Source: Hyparrhenia diplandra
Lineage: Eukaryota; Streptophyta; Magnoliopsida; Poales; Poaceae
Assembly (NCBI GenBank): GCA_015847255.1
Contig: JADLZK010010444.1
Coordinates: forward strand, 186,001-250,000
Reading direction: 5' to 3'
Length of the DNA: 64,000 nt
In this document: piece by piece, positions 56,074-64,000 of the stretch
Layout: every line of letters begins with the position of its first letter
Numbering within the stretch: the first letter of the stretch is position 1
Program-made: the position numbers and the translations under genes
Notes under the pieces: model-generated
The model's database searches: none
What the model was told of the DNA's origin: nothing
Seen by the model: only the letters and a program-made list of their open reading frames with translations

Positions 56074-56680
56074 ATGAAGAACACCGATACTCGCATGGTC
56101 GTCTACGACCCTTCCAAGGTGGCGCCATCATCTTCCTCCTCGTCGCCACCATCACCGCCAAGCTCCCAAGCTCTTGTTCCATATGAACCTAAGCCTCTTG
56201 CCATCGTTCCACCACCATCACCGCCTAAGCCTTCAAGCCACTCTCCTTGCTAGACGCTTCCTTGCTGCCTGGCGTGAGGAGGCTATGCAGAAGAACAAGA
56301 TCCAAGTGCCGGAGGGCACTACACTTCTTCCTCCCGATCCCAATGAGAAGATCACAAGCATCAAGAAGGACAAGTTTGGCAACATCCGGCGACTCAATTA
56401 CTTAGATCCTCGCATCTCCATTGATGGTGTGCGTGCTGTTTCCGAACAAGTCGATTGGCCCAACCCAAGGAGGCAGCAGAGCGTATGGCTAAGCCCCGCT
56501 ATGGCAAGATGACTATGGCAGAGCTTCGTGTAGAATATGCTGATGTGAAGAGTTTCCTTGACACGGAACATCAGAATTGGAGCGCTACAACTAGGGGCCT
56601 AGGCAATTTAGAAAGAAAGGTCGAGGAAAAGAACAATGAGCTAGCCAAGAGAGTTGGTACTCTCGAAAAAGATTGTTGAT
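56074..56680 (+). pseudogene. Extra ORF between integrase and 3' LTR
   Basis: Starts MKNTDTRMVVYDPSKVAPS at 56074 with a Ser/Pro-rich segment; stops at 56251-56253 after 59 codons. Other frames continue without a gap in sense: QKNKIQVPEGTTLLPPDPNE, KITSIKKDKFGNIRRLNYLD (56284-56512) and then a heptad-rich coiled-coil (MTMAELRVEYADVKSFL..., NLERKVEEKNNELAKRVGTL, to 56679). So an original protein of about 200 residues, Pro-rich head plus coiled coil, is likely, with two shifts. Athila elements often have an additional gene here (env-like in some), but no membrane segment is seen in this one. Function unknown. Confidence 0.6.
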
Positions 56681-58478
56681 AGGCTTATTGGGAAGTTTTA
56701 GAAAGCTCAATCTATAAGAGCACTCGCCTAGTTAGTCGCTTAGTTTGCTTAGTTCAAAGTTTAGTTTGCTTAATAATTGAGTTTGCTAGTTTTGGTTTGC
56801 TTGTAATGAATAAAGAGTGCTCTTATTATTAATAAAGGTTGATTCATTGTCTCAAGTGTTGTCTCTATATTTTTGTATATGTTTTCTTGTCTCCACCATG
56901 TTTTTGAATGAAGGATAATAAAAGATAGTGTGGGGGGAGATAGTACGAACGTCAAGAACAAACGAAACCGAACCCTAAAAAGCGAGCAAACGAAAAGATA
57001 CGGAACGAGGATCGCACACCCACGAAGCTCGACGCCAGAGCCACAGGGCTCTCGGGCGGTCACCGTAAAGAGTCCCGGGCGACCGCCGGGCCATCTCATC
57101 ACCACGTCTCCATCTTCGTCTACCCCTCGGTTTGCTTTCTCGAACTTTTTATTCATCCATATTTTGGCCTCTGTTTTTCGGGTTTTTGAACCTCTTGTTA
57201 ATATGCTTAAAATTCAACATAAAAATAAAGAAAAAAGATTGATATGCATTGTTCAAAAGTTAGACTCACATAACACTTTTTCATGGTTGAACCAGATTCT
57301 TCGTTGGGAACTTAATTTGATAGGGAACCCATGTTACTTAAGTTGTTGTGGAATGTGAGATAGTAGAATAATAAAAACTCGATTCTTGATATCTTTTTTT
57401 GGAGAGTTTATTTCAAAAATATTAAAATTGATAGCTACACTTCTCCATTGTGGAATTTGCTATATCCCACTAGAGCCATGTTAGGAACATTGAAAAAGCA
57501 GACCATAAGCTATTTGCTTTGTGTTGAGCTTTGTCAAATCCTTGTGAGCTTTGTTGAGAGGTTTATCATGCTCCCAAGATCAAGATCACTTGCACCCACA
57601 TATATATATGCTTTGCTCTTACCCTGAGAGTACGCACAAACATGCTTTTTCCATCAAAAATTTCTGTCTCTACTCTGGAGATAGAACCAAAAATATTATA
57701 GGAATTATTATATGCTCCAGTTTTTGATCTCTCTAAATTCAATGTCTTGTTGTAATTGTAAAGCAAGGCATGGGCTATGCAAAAAAATAGTGTTGAAAAA
57801 AAGAGAGAGTTAAAAATGGACAAGTGTCCAACAAATGAAAACAATGGGTACTCGATGCCCGCCTCTCTAAAAAAAGAAGAAGAAAGAAAGAAAAGAAAAT
57901 AAAATAAAGATAGCCCATGACCTTTCTTGCAAAAGTGTTTCCTCTATCAAAAAGAGAGAAGTTTACAAGAGCATAGTAGAATTAGGTTAGCCACCATATT
58001 ATCCACGCACATGCACATCTTGATCTAAGAGTATGACATTCCCTCCATTGCTCCGGCTTTGACATTGCATCATATGCAAGGTAAGTATGCTACATCCTTG
58101 ACATACCTTAAACTCCGGATAAGCTTTTTATTAGAAGTACGATGTTTTCAAGAGCATTCAAAGACATATGCTCGGTGAGGATCCAAAAATACCACATATA
58201 TATTGAGAGATTTTGAGAGTGCCACAACAAGGAGAAGGGTAAGCTATGTTTTCTTTCAAAAAATCATTGCAAAAACTCCAGCTGAATTGATTGAAGGAAG
58301 AAAGGTAATCTGTTTCAAGTCGTTCCATTCTTCAACCACTCAAAGTACTTGGTAGACACCATGAATCCCAAGATATAGGTATGACCATGGAACTGTTTTA
58401 TGCTTGATGTCTTGACTTACAACTTTGCTATATCCATCCTTTTCTCGGGATGAGTAAAAGCCTAAGTGTGGGGGAGCT
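56681..58478 (+). other. 3' non-coding region of the Athila-type element
   Basis: About 1.8 kb, AT-rich, with no long coding frame; contains a third internal palindrome (57049-57090), an A/G-rich run (57868-57905) and the polypurine tract gtgtgggggagc at 58466-58477. Confidence 0.65.
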
Positions 58479-59780
58479 TGTTGACACCTCTTAAGCTATA
58501 TATTTATAACTCAACTAAACATGAAATAAGGGTATAAAATGAATATATACATAGAGTAGGGGCTTTACTAATATAGTTTCACAAGTTTTGGTGATTTGTA
58601 TCTTTTCAGGGACTTAATAGGTAAAAGCAGGTAAAAGCCCAGAGTTTGCACCCCATACGATGAGGAGACTTGTCCGTGACGAATTTCAATCCAAAATCCG
58701 AAGCAAAACATTCTAGAAGACACCAGAAGACACCAGAAGAAAGGAGAAGGCCAGAGACCACAGAGTCCTGGCGGTCACCAGGAATGGCTCTGGCGACCGC
58801 CAGGTGGGTCCCACATGTCAGCCTCACATTTTTAGGTCGGTTTCTAACCGCCATTAAGGTTGAATCTACACCATTGCTCAAGGTCGGTTTGATCCAAGGG
58901 TCCTCGTTCATCGCCTCGGGCTATATAAGGAGACCCCCTGCCCCCTGGCTAGGGCATGAATTCATTATTCATCAGACTCAGCCTCTAATCAACAGCCAAA
59001 ACCCTACCTCTCCAATTAGAACAAGAGCTTAGATCAAGTTGAGTGATATAGTTAGCAAGTTGAGAGATTAGATCCAGTAGTACCCCAAGAGAGTGACTAG
59101 ATCTAGTCTTGAGAGCTAAAAGAGTGGGTGGAGGAGAAGAAGAGGAAGCGCCGAACTCGGGCCGGTGACTCCTCTGGCGCTTGTACCTCCGGGATCAAAG
59201 GCCTCCTGGCGCCCCCGATCCCCGAGACTTCCCGTGGTGGATCAACCTTATATTTGAGTAAGTTTCTTGTCTATATTTTCTTTCGGTTTACGACTCTTTT
59301 ATTAGAGTACTTTGATTCTTGTCGCTCTTGAGTTGAAGTTGCTACCCCTAGTGCAAGCACGGTGTTTGGGTCGATAGCTCGTAGATGCACCCTACCTTCC
59401 GGAGTGTGGTAGTCAACATAGGTGACTTATAGCTGCGTTATTCCTTTGGATTCCACCTCCTGTTGGATAGGCCAAGCAGGACCCTGTTGCTGGAGGATTG
59501 CACTCTTTGCTAGTGTTTTTTCTTTGAGTACGTCCCCATTAAGAAATATCTTCAAGCCTTATAAGGGTATGAACTAGACAACCATAGACATCTTCTCATC
59601 CTTTATAATCTCCAGGTCCTTGTTACATTCTCAGGGATTTAGTTAGCCTCACGAGTCTCACACCTTTCTCCCTGCGGATATGATATTAAAACCCTCTCCC
59701 GGGTGAAGTGCTCACCGGTATCCGTTCGGTTGCGGATTATACAAATTATAAATATTTCTGTGGGTTAACTTTTACCAACA
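58479..59780 (+). repeat. 3' LTR of the Athila-type element
   Basis: 1302 bp; the palindrome (58768-58804) is better preserved here than in the 5' LTR. TATA box near 58922-58929. Followed by target duplication ACAGA at 59781-59785. Confidence 0.93.
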
Positions 59781-59785
59781 ACAGA

Positions 59786-60750
59786 CTAACTAAATATGGT
59801 CATTTTATCGCCATTAAACATCCCTACACAGCTGCTGACATTGCCCAGATATTTATGGATAATGTTGTTAAGTTGCATGGGTTGCCTAGGACAATAGTAA
59901 CTGACAGGGACACCATCTTTGTTAGGAACTTCTGGACAGAACTATTCAAGCTGTACAAAGTTGATTTGGTGTTCATAACAAATTATCATCCTCAAACGGA
60001 TGGACAAATAGAGAGGGTCAACCAGTGCCTCGAGATGTTCCTTCGTTGCTCTGTGCATGACTCACCCAAATCATGGAAATCTTGGTTATCATTGGCTGAA
60101 CTATGGTACAACGCCAACCCTCATTCTTCTTTGGGATGTTCTCCGTTCAAGGCCCTGTATGGTTGTGAAGCAAACTTGGGTTTGGCTCCGGTGGTGTCAC
60201 AAGAGACCTCCCAGTCAGTGGCCGAGGTGATTGAACATCGGGCAGCTCATCTGGAATCTCTCAAAGCTAACTTGGCAAGGGCTCAGAATCGCATGAAGTT
60301 GCAGACGACAGAACCGCACCGGACCTGTCAATTCTTTGCCGCTGACATGGTACTCTTGAAACTCTAGCCATATACACAGTCATCAGTGGCTCATCGTCCT
60401 TACCCCAAATTGGCCTACAAGTTTTTTGGTCCATACAAGGTGCTCAAATGAATTGGTGTTGTGGCCTACCGATTGGAGTTACCAGAGGGTGCGTAGATTC
60501 ACCCCGTATTCCATGTCTCGCGAATCGAAGCCGTTTACATCAAGCTATGCTCTGTTTTCTCGACCGACGATGACAGACTTGGCAGCGGTGGACACTCAGC
60601 CACAGGAGATCATCGATTGTCGTCTGGTCAAGAAAGGTAACACTGCTATTCCACAGGTGAAGGTCACATGGACTTCTCTACCAAGATCGGCGGCTACCTG
60701 GGAAGACTACAGTGTCCTCAAGGCGCAGTCTCTGGCGGCTCTAGCTTGGG
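59786..60750 (+). pseudogene. Integrase, second half, and chromodomain-like tail of the plus-strand chromovirus
   Basis: Core continues directly: YGHFIAIKHPYTAADIAQIF, RTIVTDRDTIFVRNFWTELF (catalytic D), YHPQTDGQIERVNQCLEMFL, FKALYGCEANLGLAP, to a TAG at 60365-60367. Then, after shifts, the GPY-type module (KFFGPYKVL..., 60418-60450) and the tail VKVTWTSLPRSAATWEDY (about 60659-60712), whose W...ATWED is the chromodomain signature of chromoviruses. Confidence 0.85.
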
Positions 60751-60767
60751 GACCAGCTGGAACTTCA

Positions 60768-60778
60768 GTAGGGGGAGG
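60768..60778 (+). other. Polypurine tract of the plus-strand chromovirus
   Basis: gtagggggagg directly before the 3' LTR. Confidence 0.8.
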
Positions 60779-61084
60779 TGTAACAGCAGAGATGGAAGCG
60801 TGAAGCGTTGCTGGCATATTCAGTACGGCGATGGTGTGTTTTGGCTTTTACGTTTTCATTTGAGTTGTTTATCGCTCTCGTTGAGTCTATGGCGTTTGGG
60901 ACCCACATGTAAGGGGCATCCCCATTAAAGAGTCGAGTACGTATTGTGAACATCTATTCGGACATTCGAAATAGAAACTTCAAAGCCAAGGCGCCGGGGT
61001 TAACCTCGCCCGCTTCCTCACCCGATCTATATCTCTCTCGCCTCTCACATCATCGGCGATCGCCGGCGGCCACGGGTAGTTACA
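60779..61084 (+). repeat. 3' LTR of the plus-strand chromovirus, shared with a following fragment
   Basis: 306 bp, TGTAACAGCAG...GTTACA. It is followed not by a target duplication but by a primer site and leader, so it also serves as 5' LTR of a truncated second unit. Confidence 0.92.
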
Positions 61085-61175
61085 GTGGTATCAGAGACGG
61101 TCTATCTTTGCGTGTGGGTGAAGTTCTTCGACCTTCCTCGTCGTCGATATCGGCTACACACCTCTATCCGTCGAA
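61085..61175 (+). repeat. Second primer site and leader fragment
   Basis: TGGTATCAGAGAC at 61086, then about 75 bp matching the leader after the 5' LTR (gaagttcttcgaccttcctc, cggctacacacctctatc). It breaks off at about 61175 into GC-rich DNA. Confidence 0.85.
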
Positions 61176-62057
61176 GAGCGGCGGGCCCCCTCCCCTCCGA
61201 AGAAAGAGCAGCGAGCCGGGCGAGCTCCGCCCTGGCTCCGGCAGGCCGGCCGGGCGATCCCCCCTCCCCGGGCGAGGCTCGTCCTTTACCCTCTGGCGGC
61301 GGCATTCCCGGCTCCGGCGGGCGGTGGTCGGGCGAGCACCCTACCCTTCTTCGTCCCTCCCCATCGAGTCCCTCCCCTTCCTGGGCACTTTTTTATCGAA
61401 AACCGGTAACCAAACAAAAACCAAACCGAAATCTCGTTTTTAGGTTCGGTGTCGATTTTCATTTCTACACTGTTTGGTGTTCGGCTTTGGCTTCAGTTTT
61501 TGGATCAAACCAAACCAAAACCCCGATCAACCGAACTTGGTTGTTGTAATGCATGACTCAATGATTCATTCTAGCCTAACCAGCCCACAACCCATAGCCC
61601 ACCACCGGCACCGGGCGACGCAAACAACACAGCCGGGCGCGACCCTCCCGGCCTCCCGGCCCCCACGACACGGCGACACACGTCTCCCTCCCTCACTCGG
61701 CCACACAAATCATAACCCTAGCGGCCATGGCGACGGGGAGGCCCGGGCGGTGGCGGTGGTGGGGCGGCAAAGAAGGCAAAGCGGTGGGACGACGACCTCG
61801 GATTGGATGGATTCAGAGCGGGAGCAGCGCAACCCATGGAGGCATAGACCTCTTGGCGGCTCACATTGGTTTTCGGTTTAAACCAAAAAATGAACAGAAA
61901 ACCAAAAACTAAAATTGTCGGTTTTGGGTTCACGGTAAACCGATCGATTGTTTGGTCTTTGGAAACATAAGTTTTTACCGAACCGAACCGATTCGCTTCG
62001 GTTTTACCTAATGCCCAGCTGACCTCGTCCGCTGAAGTCCCTCTCATGTAGCACCGT
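61176..62057. other. GC-rich block flanked by aaccgaa-type repeats, no gene
   Basis: 61176-61395 is GC-rich. 61399-61540 and 61868-62015 are built from aaccgaa/ttcggtt variants in both orientations. The stretch between them (61570-61860) holds only composition-driven frames. Confidence 0.5.
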
Positions 62058-62185
62058 AAAAAAAGAAGAGGGAACAAGGCGATGAGTGGGTCCACTCATC
62101 AATGATAGCAAAGTTTCGTAAGAAAAAAAGAAGAGGGAAGAAGCCGGCGCGTGGGTCCACTCGTCAATGATAGCAAAGTTTCAAA
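62055..62185 (+). repeat. Tandem repeat, two units of about 65 bp
   Basis: Unit core: aaaaaagaagagggaa..., gtgggtccactc(a/g)tcaatg, atagcaaagtttc. Units at about 62057-62121 and 62122-62183. Confidence 0.75.
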
Positions 62186-62522
62186 AGCCACAACTGTTCA
62201 AACAAAGGGCTTTTTAACTTTCTCATAGCTTCTTTTCAAAGCTGTTTTTCGAAAAGCCACGACTCACAACTGCTTTTATAAAAGTCACGACCCAATCAAA
62301 CACACCCAAATAAGGCTCGAAGAAAGTGGCCGTGTAATGGGGCTTTTGGGCTGTTTTTGTGAACCACATGGTCCGACCGTCTCGCCTAGGTGGTTGGACC
62401 ATGGGCTAGAGTAAGGAGCACCTACTTGGGTGTTGGGCTTGGTGAAAGATCCTAGTTTGACTTTGGTAATTGAGTGATAACCTAGGTGGATTAATATGTA
62501 TTTTATGTGAGATAAACATGTT

Positions 62523-62658
62523 TTTTTGACGTAAAAACCGTAGGGGAGTACCCGACAAAGTGCAATTTTCAAAGAAATGGTGTCACACCCAGATTTGAAC
62601 CCCGGGTGGGAGCCCCGCAGCCAGTGGCCTTTACCACTCCAACTATGAGCCCCTTGAC
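62523..62658 (-). mobile_element. tRNA-derived SINE
   Basis: Flanked by the perfect 16-bp duplication GTGAGATAAACATGTT (62507-62522, 62659-62674). On the minus strand it starts gtcaaggggctcatagttgg. It contains an A box (TAGTTGGAGTGG) and a B box (GGTTCAAATCT) of an RNA polymerase III promoter at tRNA-like spacing, then a short tRNA-unrelated part, and ends in an A run (T on plus at 62523-62527). About 135 bp, a normal size for plant SINEs. Pol III drives it from within. Confidence 0.85.
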
Positions 62659-62674
62659 GTGAGATAAACATGTT

Positions 62675-63639
62675 GTTAGTCCACAAGTACATAAGTGTGA
62701 GCAACATTCAAAGCCATGGTGGAGAGGTGGCTTGGATATATTGCTAGTACTCAACTAGTGCAATGAAGAAGCACGTTGCATATGAGACATGACATGGTAT
62801 CACGTGGCTAGTTTGATAAATGAAGAACTGGTTCCTAATGTGAAGGGCAAGTCAAGAAGTTTTGAGCGATGGACCGCGTGGCGGTGAAGCTTGAGGAAGG
62901 ACTTGGTGCCGATGGACTGATTGCAACATTGAAGAGCAAGCGAAGTTGCGATGGACGAACCAATAAGGCCAGTTTATTACATGAAGTCGATCATATCATT
63001 AAAGAGAAATCAAGCCAAGTGTTGATTTGCGTCGATGATTAAGTGGCTTGATGGAGGAACTTCGTGCTATGGGTAATAATCAAAGGTTGAGTGGATAGCT
63101 ACATCTATGGATGATCATTGTTCATCATTTGATGAAGGTGGTGGTTGGATGCTTGTGTAGCATCACCAACATGGAAGATGAAATGGAACGCGAATGGCAA
63201 ATGTATATTTGTAGGACATTTCATTTCATTGGTCTAAGGTTGAGTAGAGAAGTGCTTACCGGTTTAGGATAGATGGCCGTATCGTTAAGAAGAGGGTAAA
63301 CTTGTTTGCATATTGGTCATCTAGTGTCACTTGAGCGACCTAACTTTGCATATGTTGCTAAAAGATCGAGTGGTGTGGTAAGAAAAAAAAGTGAAAATCC
63401 TTTTTTTTTGTAAAAGACTAATTCACTGCACAAATTGGTGGAACACTTGGTGTTAGCACATTTGCGAAAAAGACTTAAAAGGAGCCTAACCGTGCCTCTG
63501 GTGCACCATCGGATTGGGCCGATGGGGTGCATCAGATTATAGGCTAGGAAGAGGCAGGGGTTGCGTTACTCAATGGGCATCAGAGTGAGCCCATCTGAGC
63601 ATATGTTACCACTGTTCACCAGGGGTGGACATGTGGTTA
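62675..63639. other. Intergenic, unassigned
   Basis: 62820-63250 has the composition of non-coding retrotransposon DNA (gaagcttgaggaagg, aagagcaagcgaag) but no LTR end, primer site or coding domain was found. A T run lies at 63399-63408. Confidence 0.4.
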
Positions 63640-63860
63640 GGCCTGCCATACCCACTCTTGTTCATATCCAAATCCAATTATATATTATCCAATCCTTACC
63701 CTCCCCATTTCTACCCATATCCAATGAATAATTAATTTAGTACTAGATACTATATATATCTAATAGATAAATAATTTAATCCCCATACCCATACCCTCCC
63801 CATTTCTAATGGATAATTAATTTTTTACCCATACCCTCCCCATTTAATATGGGTGTGGAT
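63640..63860. repeat. Short diverged repeats cccataccctccccattt
   Basis: At least four copies of a (ccatacccatacc)ctccccattt(c)ta-like string with (aatggataattaat) spacers. Similar strings occur in inverted form at 63848-63890 (atgggtgtggatttggatat), so the block can fold back on itself. Confidence 0.6.
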
Positions 63861-64000
63861 TTGGATATGAATAATGATTATCCACCAACAGCCATAGATA
63901 TGGTGCAAGCAAGCATGAAGCTAATGACGAAGAGGAACACAATTGAGGTTTACTTAGTGAAGTCCATGTCTGTTGGTCATCTTTTGCTTTCTATTTTGAT

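Larger units (their letters stand above)
49850..59780 (+). mobile_element. Ty3/gypsy Athila-type element nested in integrase
   Basis: 9931 bp, target duplication ACAGA (49845-49849, 59781-59785). LTRs of 1313 and 1302 bp, TGTTGACACC...ACCAACA. The primer site at 51171 (tagcaccgttgcggggag) resembles the complement of plant tRNA-Asp, as used by Athila/Tat elements. Gag, protease, RT, RNase H and integrase remnants are followed by an extra ORF (56074-56680) and a long 3' non-coding part. Polypurine tract 58466-58477. All pol genes carry stops or shifts. Confidence 0.93.
45349..61084 (+). mobile_element. Ty3/gypsy chromovirus-type element, split by an Athila-type element
   Basis: Plus strand. 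5' LTR 45349-45656, primer site 45660-45672, leader, gag from 46263, protease, RT, RNase H, integrase (interrupted at 49849/59781), chromodomain-like tail, polypurine tract 60768-60778, 3' LTR 60779-61084. Without the nested element it is about 5.8 kb. Expected right target duplication (CATGG) is absent; instead a second copy of the leader follows the 3' LTR. Confidence 0.92.

Noticed and set aside
56074..56680. Extra ORF of the Athila-type element as an env gene
   Set aside because: No signal peptide, membrane segment or glycosylation-type features are visible; it is Pro-rich and coiled-coil, so env was not claimed.
62580..62656. A functional tRNA gene on the minus strand
   Set aside because: A and B boxes are present, but the acceptor stem does not pair well and it is part of a SINE with a 16-bp target duplication and A tail.
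62820..63250. A Helitron or LTR in the right-hand intergenic region
   Set aside because: No CTRR end with hairpin, no TG...CA pair, no primer site and no coding domain could be found.

Overview
This is nuclear DNA of a grass (Poaceae), and most of it is repeats. The signs are Ty1/copia and Ty3/gypsy LTR retrotransposons nested in each other, Stowaway (TA target) and Tourist-like (TTA target) MITEs, CACTA elements, GC-rich LINE-like retroposons, a tRNA-derived SINE, interrupted plant kinase and NLR-type genes, and islands of very high GC in AT-rich DNA. No bacterial operon, rRNA gene, CRISPR array or organellar block was seen. I cannot name the species. Layout: 1-5763 is the 5' end of a minus-strand Ty3/gypsy element (LTR 5425-5763) split by a complete-ended but internally deleted Ty1/copia element (343-4919, target duplication TACTT). 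5797-13228 holds two tandem receptor-like cytoplasmic kinase genes, both broken; the second runs into a C-terminal MSP (major sperm protein/VAP) domain. MITEs sit between and behind them. 13300-19690 is intergenic: a perfect-looking Stowaway hairpin, a CACTA transposase relic, two MITEs and a degenerate telomere-motif array. 19793-20158 is the cleanest gene of the window, a 121-residue secreted protein of unknown function with an internal duplication. The DNA just behind it (from 20146) is tandemly duplicated, and the second copy is split by a GC-rich retroposon. 24200-28800 contains an orphan PP2 (phloem protein 2) exon, a Stowaway MITE and a long-inverted-repeat element. 28817-34335 is a LINE-like insertion with an 11-bp target duplication and its own nested CACTA element (32993-34174, target duplication TAG). 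35150-38728 (minus) is a long intact LRR coding region of a CC-NB-LRR gene whose coiled-coil and most of whose NB-ARC are missing; a polyadenylated sequence is fused where they should be. From 39150 to the end lie a minus-strand chromovirus-type gypsy element (39150-45032, target duplication ATGGC), a plus-strand relative (LTRs 45349-45656 and 60779-61084) and, inside its integrase, an Athila-type gypsy element (49850-59780, target duplication ACAGA). The last 3 kb are repeats, including a SINE with a 16-bp target duplication. How the genes relate: the host genes are remnants of a defence-type neighbourhood (kinase-MSP, PP2, NLR). Almost all have been truncated or frame-broken, several by identifiable insertions. 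Only the secreted-protein gene, and possibly the LRR protein, look able to give a full product. All coding breaks in the retroelements were read directly; no element in the window appears able to move by itself.
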